Assembly: GCF_000276605.1 (NCBI RefSeq) | Contig: NZ_AKJX01000122.1 | Span: forward strand, 1 to 64,000 | DNA: 64,000 nucleotides | Source of the DNA: Acidovorax sp. CF316 | Lineage (GTDB): Bacteria > Pseudomonadota > Gammaproteobacteria > Burkholderiales > Burkholderiaceae_C | Reading direction: 5' to 3' | Shown: positions 46,173 through 57,400 of the stretch, piece by piece | How positions within the stretch are numbered: the stretch's first letter is position 1 | Layout: the number at the start of each line of letters is the position of its first letter | Notes under the pieces: model-generated | The model's database searches: none | Told to the model about the DNA's origin: nothing | What the model saw: only the letters and a program-made list of their open reading frames with translations | Position numbers and translations under genes: made by a program

Positions 46173-47210
46173 ATGTCATCTCCCCTGTCTCCAATGCTGG
46201 TTCAGTACCTCGTTGGACTCTGCTGTTTGCGATGGGGATCGGAAGCCGTCGATGTCACCCTGGGTGACTACGTCCTTGACAGCGCGGCCGGTAAAGAAAG
46301 AGACGTGGATGTCACCGTGAGGGTAAACGCAGGAGCCGAGGGCGTTTTTGCCTTCATGGGCTACGAAGTGAAAAAAGAGGCGCTGCCTCTAGACGTGACA
46401 GTCGTCGAACAGCTTTCCGCAAAGCTGAAAGACATGGAAGAAATCACTCATCGGGCAATTGTCTCAACCTCTGGGTACACAGAAGCAGCACGTAAGAAGG
46501 CATCAGCGCACGGAATCACGCTATATGAGCTGAAGCGTTGGACGCGCCCAGTGAACGAACAATTTCCGTCGTTCTCAGAAACCAGCGTGAGCATTGAGCA
46601 CTTCTTTATGACAGGTCGTGTAAGCCTGTATTGGGTCAATTGGCATATGAAGGTGGTTTGCGCGAACCGGCACAAGCCCTTCGCTATCAACGATACGGAT
46701 GCAGTCCTCGCAAAAAGCGGAAAGGCCCACAAGAAATTCACTTCCTTTGGTGACCTAAAAAATGAGCTCTACCTTCGATCAACCGAGACGCTAATTCAGT
46801 TCGACCACGTTCGGGCTGTGATGGAGACTTTCCCGATTCCGAACCCGGTGGAGGGAGGCTGGGAAGGAGGCCCAGCATGGCCATATGCCCACACACTAGA
46901 TGTGTCAGGGGATGCCGCACACCTAAAAGTCGACGACGAGGTACTGGCAATAGCAAACATCACGATTGCAGGGCAGCTGCAATGGCAAAAGCATGGCGAG
47001 AGGGCTCTCTACTATGTCATGGAAGACGTGGAAGCAAAGAGCGCTTTTGCTGGCGCGATTGTGTTTCCTGAACTGCGCGCTGGAGAGATGAAAGCCCTCA
47101 TCGTCTCTCCTAGATCTCGAGAAGTAGACGTGAGATTCGTTCAGTTGCTAGAAAAGCAACTGAACATCCTGAAGGGGGTCAGTCTCACTCGCGAAGGCGA
47201 GTCTACTTAA
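46173..47210 (+). CDS. Mrr-like restriction endonuclease (PD-(D/E)xK)
   Basis: A 345-aa protein has an N-terminal PD-(D/E)xK nuclease fold: Asp in RDVDVTV and ExK in YEVKKEALPLDV, followed by VEQLSAKL and the Mrr-family run IVSTSGYTEAARKKASAHGI. The C-terminal half is unrecognised. The coding DNA is clearly less GC-rich than its surroundings, which indicates transfer. Mrr-type nucleases cut foreign or modified DNA; no methylase partner is visible. Confidence 0.7.
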   Translation: MSSPLSPMLVQYLVGLCCLRWGSEAVDVTLGDYVLDSAAGKERDVDVTVRVNAGAEGVFAFMGYEVKKEALPLDVTVVEQLSAKLKDMEEITHRAIVSTSGYTEAARKKASAHGITLYELKRWTRPVNEQFPSFSETSVSIEHFFMTGRVSLYWVNWHMKVVCANRHKPFAINDTDAVLAKSGKAHKKFTSFGDLKNELYLRSTETLIQFDHVRAVMETFPIPNPVEGGWEGGPAWPYAHTLDVSGDAAHLKVDDEVLAIANITIAGQLQWQKHGERALYYVMEDVEAKSAFAGAIVFPELRAGEMKALIVSPRSREVDVRFVQLLEKQLNILKGVSLTREGEST

Positions 47211-47574
47211 GGCGCTGTGGTGCGGTTTCTGGACTCGATAGGTGGTGCGCTTCACATCCAGCATGAGGGCTTCGAGGTGGACGGCCTGGAGGTCAAGGCC
47301 CACCTCGACTTCGGCTGCGGCTGGGCTGCTCTGGTGGGCTGAGTCAAGAGCACCGGCATGAACTGAAGCGATAGAGCATTACTCGGCGAGTGACCTGGAA
47401 CAATCAAACCCCCAGAGCACGCGGCAGCGACCTTCACGCTGCGTGGCGTGCACCAGCCCCGCATGGTTCGCCATGCGGGCTTTTTGTGGGGGAATAGAGG
47501 GCAACCGGGTCGTCCCTCTGATCGGGCGGGGCTATACGGTCACCTTGGGGTGACACTATCTGTGAACAGCCCAC
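47211..47574. other. Island intergenic region with capsid-like fragment and terminator
   Basis: This 364-bp gap has no intact gene. On the plus strand 47221-47343 reads IQHEGFEVDGLEVKAHLDFG after a GTG and then stops. That resembles the C-terminal end of tailed-phage major capsid proteins, so it may be a prophage scrap. A strong terminator follows at 47458. Confidence 0.4.
47458..47485 (+). terminator. Intrinsic terminator in the island
   Basis: A perfect 9-bp stem (CCCGCATGG with CCATGCGGG) closed by TTCG runs into CTTTTT. It faces the plus strand and may end transcription from the nuclease gene or a lost gene. Confidence 0.8.
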
Positions 47575-48288
47575 TCATGCCTTTGGGATAGCTTTACTGA
47601 CACCCAACTCTTTCATTTTGGCAATCCGACTGGCTTTGTCAGCACGCGCCACGTACCACTCACGGTCCAGAAGGTGGATGAGCTTAAGCAGTGTCTCGGC
47701 TTCGCCTGGCTCAACGTCAACAATGAGGCTCACATTTTGTTCAGGGTGTGCGCCAATGTTCCCTATGCTTTTGACGGCCGTCATTGCGTCATAGAGGTCT
47801 GAATCGCATCGGTCCTGAATAGCTTCAAGCTCCGCGTGAAGGGTTTTCTTTCCCGTCACCGAGAAGAAGTCTCGCACCATACCCTGAAGGGCCCGACGAG
47901 CTAGCGTTGCGGAGGCCTTGGGGCTCAAAGAAGCAATTAAATATGCTTCGTTGTAGTCCTCTCCAACATGTTTCGGCACTCCCGCCGAAAGTGGCTGAGC
48001 ACAAGTGGGAAGAAACGTGAATTCACCAACTCCCACCTGTCTTGTACGGTCTACATCCGGGTAGCTTGGGTTCTGCTTGTCGCGAGTGGCTCGATGAACG
48101 GTGACTTTGAAAAATTGAGCCCTGCAGCTGCGATTGGGACAGTCAATCAGTACGCCGCCCACGGCGACCCCGGAGTCGTCTGGTGAGGCAGACGTCATGA
48201 GCCCCATCCTTTTCTCATGGAAATTTGGCCCGGTGATCGTCGTGTGCACTCCACACGTCGGGCATACCCAATTAAACGCGTCTGCCAT
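47575..48288 (-). CDS. DUF4145-like protein with N-terminal zinc finger
   Basis: A 237-aa protein starts MADAFNWVCPTCGVHTTITG. Two Cys pairs (CPTC and CPNRSC) suggest a zinc ribbon. The C-terminal part (ASLSPKASATLARRALQGMV; IGNIGAHPEQN) matches the DUF4145 pattern seen beside defence or restriction genes. Base composition is lower in GC than the flanks. It is convergent with the Mrr-like gene. The ATG at 48288 is preferred over 48327. Confidence 0.65.
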   Translation of the reverse strand: MADAFNWVCPTCGVHTTITGPNFHEKRMGLMTSASPDDSGVAVGGVLIDCPNRSCRAQFFKVTVHRATRDKQNPSYPDVDRTRQVGVGEFTFLPTCAQPLSAGVPKHVGEDYNEAYLIASLSPKASATLARRALQGMVRDFFSVTGKKTLHAELEAIQDRCDSDLYDAMTAVKSIGNIGAHPEQNVSLIVDVEPGEAETLLKLIHLLDREWYVARADKASRIAKMKELGVSKAIPKA

Positions 48289-48325
48289 CGCTACCCTCTC
48301 TGGTGGGCTGATTGGTGGGTGAAAC

Positions 48326-48349
48326 AAAAAAGCGCCTGGAAAGGCGCAT
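48326..48349 (-). terminator. Terminator of tRNA-Ser
   Basis: On the minus strand the stem GCGCCT-TTCC-AGGCGC is followed by TTTTTT. It lies about 15 bp past the tRNA CCA end. Confidence 0.75.
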
Positions 48350-48363
48350 GTTTGCTGGGGATC

Positions 48364-48451
48364 TGGCGGAGACTGTGAGATTCGAACTCACGGACGGTTG
48401 CCCGTCGGCAGTTTTCAAGACTGCTGGTTTAAACCGCTCACCCAAGTCTCC
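48364..48451 (-). tRNA. tRNA-Ser (anticodon TGA)
   Basis: An 88-nt class II tRNA has acceptor GGAGACT pairing with AGTCTCC, discriminator G, an encoded CCA and a long variable arm. The anticodon loop CTTGAAA gives TGA (reads UCA). It lies just downstream of ureG, and its 3' side borders the island. Confidence 0.97.
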
Positions 48452-48470
48452 GGGAGGGAAGGCGCGTATT

Positions 48471-49169
48471 CTAGCCGGCTGCAGCGGCCCCTGCCTTGGT
48501 CAGCATGCCCTTGGTCTCGATGAAGCGCACCACCTCGGCCAGGCCGGCCAGGGTTTTCAGGTTGGTCATCACGAAGGGGCGCAGGCCCTGGGGCGTGGTG
48601 CGCATGCGCACGGTGTCCGACTCCATCACCGACAGGTCGGCGCCCACATGCGGGGCCAGGTCGGTCTTGTTGATGATGAACAGGTCGCTCTTGGTGATGC
48701 CGGGGCCGCCCTTGCGCGGGATTTTTTCGCCGGCGGCCACGTCGATCACGTAGATGGTCAGGTCCGACAGCTCGGGGCTGAAGGTGGCGGCCAGGTTGTC
48801 GCCGCCGCTCTCCACGAACACCACGTCGGCATTGGGGAACTGCTCCAGCATGCGGTCGATGGCTTCGAGGTTGATCGAGGCGTCTTCGCGGATCGCCGTG
48901 TGCGGGCAGCCGCCCGTTTCCACGCCCAGGATGCGCTCGGCGGGCAGGGCGCCGCTCACCGTCAGCAGGCGCTGGTCTTCCTTGGTGTAGATGTCGTTGG
49001 TGATGGCGATCAGGTCGTAGTCATCGCGCATGGCCTTGCACAGCATTTCGAGCAAGGTGGTCTTGCCCGAGCCCACGGGGCCGCCGATGCCCACGCGCAG
49101 CGGGGGCAGGTGCTTGGTGCGGTTGGGAACGTGGTGCAGCGCGCTGGTGTGGGTCGTGGTGGTCGTCAT
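48471..49169 (-). CDS. ureG: Urease accessory GTPase UreG
   Basis: UreG couples GTP hydrolysis to nickel delivery into urease. The 232-aa protein has P-loop [17 protein letters not shown], the metal-binding CPH in [14 protein letters not shown], and G4 motif NKTD. A short N-terminal segment has THTSALHH, a possible metal site. Its start overlaps the ureF stop by 4 bp (ATGA). Confidence 0.97.
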   Translation of the reverse strand: MTTTTTHTSALHHVPNRTKHLPPLRVGIGGPVGSGKTTLLEMLCKAMRDDYDLIAITNDIYTKEDQRLLTVSGALPAERILGVETGGCPHTAIREDASINLEAIDRMLEQFPNADVVFVESGGDNLAATFSPELSDLTIYVIDVAAGEKIPRKGGPGITKSDLFIINKTDLAPHVGADLSVMESDTVRMRTTPQGLRPFVMTNLKTLAGLAEVVRFIETKGMLTKAGAAAAG

Positions 49170-49885
49170 GATCTGAAAAGGCGGGAGTATTGGGTTTCGT
49201 GCCGGGCCGAAAGAATGGCCAGCATCGGGGAAAAGGCCTGGCGCTCGCCATCGGGCAGCGCCAGCGCGTAGGTGGCGGCTTCGGGGATGGCCTGGGCGAG
49301 CCTGGCCAGGATGCGCTGGCCCGCGCTCTGGCCCAGGGCCATGGACTTGAGCGCAGCCTGCACCATGTTCTCGGCCCAGCCGAAGGCAAAGGCCAGCAGC
49401 ACGTCGTAGACCGAGGCCTCGGTGGTCGATGCGGCCAGCGCAAAGGCCACGGGGTAGGTGGGCGGCAGCGCGGCCAGGGCCTGCACGGCCGGCATGCGCG
49501 CCGCATCGCCCTGGTGCTGGTTGCGCAGCCAGTCGGCCAGCGAGCGGCCCATCTGTTCGGTCTGCAGGCGCAGCTCGCTGGTCTCGCGCGTGTGCAGCAC
49601 CCAGTCGTTGAGCTCGCGCACATGCGCCATGTCGGCCTGGCGCCAGGCGCCCACGGCCTGGGCCACCACGGCCAGGTCGCTGCGCGCCTGGGTGATGTGC
49701 AGCTGGTCCAGCAGCCAGGCGGCCACCGCCGCCTCGGACGCCACGCCGGCCGTCTCGATGGCGCTCTCCAGCCCCTCGGAATACGAGAACCCGCCCACGG
49801 GCAGCGCGGGCGAGGCCAGCCAGATCAGCTGCAGCAGGCTGGCCGCGGGCAGCGCCGTGGGGGCGGGGGGCTCGCGCATCATCAT
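49166..49885 (-). CDS. ureF: Urease accessory protein UreF
   Basis: UreF is part of the urease activation complex and checks GTP use by UreG. The 239-aa helical protein has the family N-terminal motif [16 protein letters not shown]. It overlaps ureG by 4 bp and lies 36 bp downstream of ureE. Confidence 0.95.
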   Translation of the reverse strand: MMMREPPAPTALPAASLLQLIWLASPALPVGGFSYSEGLESAIETAGVASEAAVAAWLLDQLHITQARSDLAVVAQAVGAWRQADMAHVRELNDWVLHTRETSELRLQTEQMGRSLADWLRNQHQGDAARMPAVQALAALPPTYPVAFALAASTTEASVYDVLLAFAFGWAENMVQAALKSMALGQSAGQRILARLAQAIPEAATYALALPDGERQAFSPMLAILSARHETQYSRLFRS

Positions 49886-49921
49886 GGTATGGGTGGCTTG
49901 CGGTGCCGCCTGGTGCCGCGC

Positions 49922-50527
49922 TCAGTGCGCATGCTTGTGGCCGTGCCCGTCACCATGGCCGTGATCGTGGTCGTGGTCGTGATCGTGATCGTGCCCATGG
50001 TCATGGGCGTGTTCGTGTGCGTGGCCATGGTCGCCATGGCCATGCCCGTGGTGGCCGTGCCCGCCGCCATGCCCCGCCGCATAGGCGCCGCCCTCGGGCT
50101 CGAAGGCCATGTCCTTCGCCTGCACGATCAGGTGCATGGCGCGCAGCATGTCGGCCAGCACATGGTCGGGCTCGATCTTCAGGTGGTCGGGCTGCAGCTC
50201 GATGGGCACGTGGCGGTTGCCCAGGTGGTAGGCCGCGCGCACCAGGTCGAACGGCGTGCCGTGGTTCTTGCAGTGCGTGATGTAGAGCACTGCTTGCGGT
50301 GCCGCCAGCACGCGCACCAGCGAGCCGTCTTCGGCCACCAGCACGTCGCCACCGCGCACCACGGTGCCGCGCGGCAGGAACACGCCCAGCTCCCGCCCGA
50401 TGGAGTCGGTGGTGGAAAAGCGGCTCTTCTGGCGCACGTCCCAGTCGAGTTCGACCGTGGTGGCGCGCTTGAGCAGCACGGGGGCCAGGCCATGGCCTTG
50501 CGCGAGGAGTTTGCCGACGGAAATCAT
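49922..50527 (-). CDS. ureE: Urease accessory nickel metallochaperone UreE
   Basis: UreE delivers nickel to the urease apoprotein. The 201-aa protein has the UreE N-terminal domain and the metal-binding C-terminal domain with the GNRHVPIEL segment. The last 50 residues are dominated by His, Gly and Asp, a metal-storage tail. I chose the ATG at 50527 ([14 protein letters not shown]). Confidence 0.95.
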   Translation of the reverse strand: MISVGKLLAQGHGLAPVLLKRATTVELDWDVRQKSRFSTTDSIGRELGVFLPRGTVVRGGDVLVAEDGSLVRVLAAPQAVLYITHCKNHGTPFDLVRAAYHLGNRHVPIELQPDHLKIEPDHVLADMLRAMHLIVQAKDMAFEPEGGAYAAGHGGGHGHHGHGHGDHGHAHEHAHDHGHDHDHDHDHDHGHGDGHGHKHAH

Positions 50528-50558
50528 GGATGCGAATACGGTAGAGAAGAGGTCGGGT

Positions 50559-51203
50559 TCAGCGCGTGGTGGGGCGCGAGCCCATGGCCGTGAGCACGCC
50601 CAGGCCGATGAAGGAGGTGCCGGCCAAGCGGTTGCCCCACACCGCATGGCGCGTGGCCTGGCCCAGGCGGGGTGCCACCAGGCTGGCGGCCAGCACATAG
50701 AAAAGATCGGTGCATGCTGCTATGGCCACGAAGGTGCAGCCCAGTGCCAGGGTCTGCGCCAGCGCGCTGCCCTGCGCGTCCATGAACTGTGGCAGGAAGG
50801 CGGCGAAGAACAGGCTGGTCTTGGGGTTGAGCAGGGCCACCACGAAGCCGTCGCGGAACACGCGGCCCAAAGGCTGGCGGGATACTGCCGTGCCGTCGCT
50901 CGTGGTTGCGGCTGGGCGCGCGAACCACATGCGCAGGCCCAGGTAGACCAGGTAGGCGGCGCCAGCCCACTTCACCACCGTGAAGGCGGCCGACGACACG
51001 GCGAACAGCGCCGCCAAGCCTAGCGCCGCGCCAATCGCATTGCCCAGGTTGCCCAGCGCCACGCCCAGCACCGAGGCCAGGCCGCAGGCGCGGCCCTGGG
51101 CCACCGTGCGCGCCACGATGTAGACCACCGCAGGGCCGGGGGTGAGCGCAAGGACGAGGCTGGCGCCCGCAAAGGCGAGCAGCAAATGGGTTTCGGGCAG
51201 CAT
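50559..51203 (-). CDS. LysE/RhtB-family exporter
   Basis: A 214-aa inner-membrane protein has about six hydrophobic helices and the LysE/RhtB N-terminal motif LALTPGPAVVYIV. Family members export amino acids. It lies between ureC and ureE, in the same direction and with 31-32 bp gaps, so it is co-transcribed with urease. Its role there is not clear; it may export a nitrogen compound. Confidence 0.9.
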   Translation of the reverse strand: MLPETHLLLAFAGASLVLALTPGPAVVYIVARTVAQGRACGLASVLGVALGNLGNAIGAALGLAALFAVSSAAFTVVKWAGAAYLVYLGLRMWFARPAATTSDGTAVSRQPLGRVFRDGFVVALLNPKTSLFFAAFLPQFMDAQGSALAQTLALGCTFVAIAACTDLFYVLAASLVAPRLGQATRHAVWGNRLAGTSFIGLGVLTAMGSRPTTR

Positions 51204-51235
51204 GGGCGGTACTCCGGGGTTCGTTCAGCGATCGG

Positions 51236-52954
<1,719 letters not shown>

Positions 52955-53028
52955 GGTTCAAAACCTTTTGCTGGTGCCCGGCGCGGGGCTCGAATGGATA
53001 GCGATGGAGAAGAGGGCAGGGCGCAGCA

Positions 53029-53334
53029 TCACAGCGCGCCCTGCACCAGCCCGCGAAAGCCGTAGACCGTGCGGTCGCCCGCATAGTCCACCAGCTCCAC
53101 GGTGCGCTCCTGCCCGGGCTCGAAGCGCACGGCCGTGCCCGAGGCGATGTTCAGCCGCATGCCGCGCGCGGCCTCGCGGTCGAAGCCCAGGGCGCCGTTG
53201 GTCTCGGCAAAGTGGTAGTGCGAACCCACCTGGATGGGCCGGTCCGCCGTGTTGCGCACCAGCACGGTCAGCGTGCGGCGCCCGGGGTTCAGGGCATGCT
53301 CGCCCGCGTCGATCAGCAGTTCGCCTGGGGTCAT
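53029..53334 (-). CDS. ureB: Urease beta subunit
   Basis: UreB is the structural beta subunit of urease. The 101-aa protein has the core [22 protein letters not shown] and [19 protein letters not shown]. The ATG at 53334 ([15 protein letters not shown]) gives the usual length. It sits between ureJ and ureC. Confidence 0.97.
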   Translation of the reverse strand: MTPGELLIDAGEHALNPGRRTLTVLVRNTADRPIQVGSHYHFAETNGALGFDREAARGMRLNIASGTAVRFEPGQERTVELVDYAGDRTVYGFRGLVQGAL

Positions 53335-53362
53335 GGTGGCGTGTCCTTGTCGGGGGTGTTTT

Positions 53363-53959
53363 TCAAGCCAGCTGCAGCAGCATGGCGCCACCCAGGGCGG
53401 CCACGCCGGCACCGGCCGCGCGCGCCAGCCACACGCTGCGCTGGCGCAGTGCCCAGCCTGCGGCCAGGCCGGCGCAGTGCAGCAGCACTGTGGCGCACAG
53501 CATGCCGGCCAGGGTCTGCCAGGCGCTGTCGCTGCCGGCCAGTTCGTAGCCGTGGGCCAGGCCGTGGAACAGCGCGAACACGCCCACGCCCAGCGTCGCC
53601 ACGATGCCCGGCACGCGCAGGCGCGATGCCACCAGCAGACCCGTGGCCAGCAGCGATGCGGCAATCATCGGCTCTACGGCGGGAATGGCGATACCCTGCA
53701 GGCCCATCACCGCGCCCACCAGCAGCAGGCTGGCAAAGCCCAGCGGGCCCCACAGCAGCTCGGGCCCGGCGCGGCGCGCGGCCAGCGCGCTCCACAGGCC
53801 CACGGCCACCATGGCGGCCAGGTGGTCCAGCCCGAACAGGGGGTGGGTGAAGCCGCTGAAGAAATCGTGGTGCGTGTGCGCCACGCCATCGGTGTGGGCA
53901 CTGGCGGCCGCGGCCAGCGTGGCCAGGGCGATGAAGGCAAGGGTGCGGGATGCGCGCAT
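53363..53959 (-). CDS. ureJ: HupE/UreJ-family membrane protein
   Basis: A 198-aa membrane protein begins with a signal-like segment and has the HupE/UreJ motif [21 protein letters not shown] with conserved His residues, followed by about six helices. The family includes nickel permeases linked to hydrogenase and urease. It lies between ureA and ureB and probably supplies nickel. Confidence 0.92.
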   Translation of the reverse strand: MRASRTLAFIALATLAAAASAHTDGVAHTHHDFFSGFTHPLFGLDHLAAMVAVGLWSALAARRAGPELLWGPLGFASLLLVGAVMGLQGIAIPAVEPMIAASLLATGLLVASRLRVPGIVATLGVGVFALFHGLAHGYELAGSDSAWQTLAGMLCATVLLHCAGLAAGWALRQRSVWLARAAGAGVAALGGAMLLQLA

Positions 53960-53984
53960 GGGTCAGGGTCTCCGGGGGAGTGGC

Positions 53985-54287
53985 TTAAACAATCGGTTGG
54001 TGCACGGTGACGAGCTTGGTGCCGTCCGGGAAGGTGGCCTCCACCTGGATGTCGGGGATCATCTCGGCGATGCCGTCCATCACGTCAGCGCGGGTCAGTA
54101 CGCTGCGCCCCTCGCTCATGAGCTGGGCCACGGTCTTGCCGTCGCGTGCGCCTTCCATCACGGCCGCGCTGATCAGGGCCATGGCCTCGGGGTAGTTGAG
54201 CTTGAGGCCCCGCGCCTTGCGGCGCTCGGCCAGCAGGGCCGCGGTGAAGATCAGCAGCTTGTCCTTTTCGCGGGGGGTGAGTTCCAT
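53985..54287 (-). CDS. ureA: Urease gamma subunit
   Basis: The 100-aa gamma subunit begins [20 protein letters not shown] and contains the conserved [10 protein letters not shown] and [14 protein letters not shown]. It is the first gene of the urease set on the minus strand. Normally ureD precedes ureA here; no ureD is found before the divergent kinase gene. Confidence 0.97.
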   Translation of the reverse strand: MELTPREKDKLLIFTAALLAERRKARGLKLNYPEAMALISAAVMEGARDGKTVAQLMSEGRSVLTRADVMDGIAEMIPDIQVEATFPDGTKLVTVHQPIV

Positions 54288-54491
54288 GGTCTTGGCGGTG
54301 TGGTGATCGGGTGGGGCAGCGCGGTGCCGCGCGCGGGGGGCGGGGGGTGTCCCTGGTCCGCACCATCATAGTGAGCAAGCGCCGTGCCGGCCATACGTCG
54401 ATTGGCGCATCCGCCGTGGCCCGCACGACGCCAGTGGCATGGAAACTGCACCAGCACAGGGACTGCCGCTCCCCACCCCCACGCCTTCCCC

Positions 54492-57400
54492 ATGCCACCC
54501 ACCGCCGCCACCATCGCCCCGCCCGACGCGGGCGTCCCTGCGCGGGGCGGCATGGATGTGAGCGCAGACATGGGTGCGGACGCCCAGGCCCCGCAACAGG
54601 TCGTCAAGGTCCGGCGCGACTACAACAGCTGGGTGGCCACCGAGACCATGGAGGACTACGCCCTGCGCTACACCCCGCAGCGCTTTCGCAAGTGGTCCGA
54701 ATGGCGCGTGGCCAACACCGCCTTCGGCGCGGCATCCTTCCTGATCCTGGAGGCCGTGGGTGCCACGCTGCTGGTGCAGTACGGCTTCATCAATGCCTTC
54801 TGGGCCATCGTCGCCACGGGGCTCATCATCTTCCTGGCGGGCCTGCCCATCAGCGTCTACGCCGCGCGCTACGGGGTGGACATGGACCTGCTCACGCGCG
54901 GCGCGGGCTTTGGCTACATCGGCTCCACGCTCACCTCGCTGATCTACGCCTCCTTCACCTTCATCTTCTTCGCGCTGGAGGCGGCCGTCATGGCCTATGC
55001 GCTGGAGCTGGCGCTCGACATCCCGCCCACCTGGGGCTACCTGATCTGCGCCATCGTGGTGATTCCCCTGGTCACCCACGGTGTTTCGGCCATCAGCCGG
55101 CTGCAGGTGTGGAGCCAGCCGCTGTGGCTGGTGATGCTGGTGGTGCCGTTCGTCTACGTCATAACGCACGATCCTGGTGCGTTCTCGGGCATATCGCACT
55201 ATGGTGGTGAATCCGGCCGGGGCGCCACGTTCCAGTTGCCCTTGTTTGGTGCGGCGCTCACGGTCGGCATCGCGCTCATTACCCAGATGGGGGAGCAGGC
55301 CGACTACCTGCGCTTCATGCCCGCGCGCACCCAGGCCACGCGCGGGCGCTGGTGGCTGGGTGTGCTCGCCGGCGGGCCGGGCTGGGTGGTGCTCGGGGTG
55401 CTCAAGATGCTGGGCGGCGCGCTGCTGGCCTACCTGGCGCTGACCCACATGGTGCCGGCCGACCGCGCCGTCGACCCCAACCAGATGTACCTGGTGGCCT
55501 ACGAATACGTGTTTCCGCACTACGGCTGGGCGGTGGCGGCCACGGCGCTGTTCGTGGTGGTCTCGCAGATGAAGATCAACGTCACCAATGCCTATGCGGG
55601 CTCGCTGGCCTGGTCCAACTTCTTCTCGCGCCTCACGCACAGCCACCCGGGGCGGGTGGTGTGGGTGGTGTTCAACACCCTCATCGCCTTCATGCTGATG
55701 GAGATGAACGTCTTTCGCGCCATGGGCGAGGTGCTGGGCCTGTACTCCAACATCGCCATCGCCTGGATCATGTCGGTGGTGGCCGACCTGGTCATCAACA
55801 AACCCCTGGGCCTGTCGCCCAAGGGCATCGAGTTCAAGCGCGCCCACCTGTACGACATCAACCCCGTGGGCGTGGGCTCCATGGCGCTGGCCTCGGTGGT
55901 CTCCATCAGCGCCCACCTGGGCCTGTTCGGCCCGCTGCCGCAGGCCTTCTCGGCGGTGATCGCCATGGCCGTGGCCTTTGTCACCGCGCCGCTCATCGCC
56001 TGGGCCACGCAGGGGCGCTACTACATCGCGCGCCAGCCCGAGCCGCCCGCTGTGCCCATGCACGGCCCGGTGAGTGGGCAGGTCGCGGCCGATCTGGGCA
56101 CCTATGCCCGCTTTTCGGTACAGCGCTGCGTCATCTGCGAGCGCGAGTACGAAGCGCCCGACATGGCCCAGTGCCCGGCCTACGGCGGCGGCATCTGCTC
56201 GCTGTGCTGCACGCTCGACGCGCGCTGCGGTGACCTGTGCAAGCCCCACGCGAGCATGGCCGTGCAGTGGTCCTCGGCCCTGCGCTGGGTGCTGCCGCGC
56301 GCCGTGTGGCGCTACCTCGATACCGGCCTGGGCCACTTCCTGCTGCTGATGCTGGTGATCGCGCCGCTGCTGGCCTCCGTCATGGGCCTGCTGTACCACC
56401 AGGAGCTCAACACCATCGGCCAGGCCATGACCAACACCGAGGTGCTGGCCGCCCCCGAGGTGGCGCTGCGCTCGGGCCTGCTCAAGGCCTACCTGGCGCT
56501 CCTGGTCATCTCCGGCATCGTCGCCTGGTGGCTGGTGCTGGCGCACAAGAGCCGCCAGGTGGCGCAGGAGGAGTCGAACCGCCAGACCGGCTTGCTGGTG
56601 CGCGAGATCGAGCTGCACCGCCAGACCGACGAGGCCCTGCAGAACGCCCGCAGCGTGGCCGAGCAGGCGCGCCAGGTGGCCGAGGCGGCTCAGCGCACCG
56701 CCGACCAGGCCAACCAGGCCAAGAGCCGCTACATCAGCGCCATCAGCCACGAGATACGCACGCCGCTCAACTCCATCCTGGGCTATGCCCAGCTGATGGG
56801 CGAAGACGCCGGCGTGCCCCCGCACCGCAAGCAGGCCGTGCACGTGATCCGCCGCGGTGGCGAGCACCTGCTGTCGCTGATCGAGGGCACGCTCGACATC
56901 GCGCGCATCGAGTCGGGCAAGCTCACGCTCGACGTCACACCCATGCGCTTTGCCGATGGCCTGCACGAGATGGCCAGCCTGTTCGAGCTGCAGGCCGCCG
57001 CCAAGGGCCTGGCCTTCCAGTTCGACGTGCAGGGCGTGATCCCCGAGGTCGTGCGTGCCGACGAGAAGCGCCTGCGCCAGATCCTCATCAACCTGTTGGG
57101 CAACGCCGTCAAGTTTACCGCGCAGGGCCGGGTCACGCTGCGCGTGCGCTACGCCCGCGAGATCGCGCGCATCGATGTACAGGACACCGGACCGGGCCTC
57201 AGCGCCGACGAGATCGAGCGCATCTTCGAGCCCTTCGCGCGCGGCGGCAGCGCGGGGGCCGTGGCGGCCACGCCCGGTGCCGGCCTGGGCCTGACCATCG
57301 CCAAGATGCTCACCGCCCTGATGGGCGGCGAGCTCACCGTCACCAGTGAGCCTGGCCTGGGCTCGGTGTTCCACGTCAAGCTGTTCCTGCCGGAGGTGCA

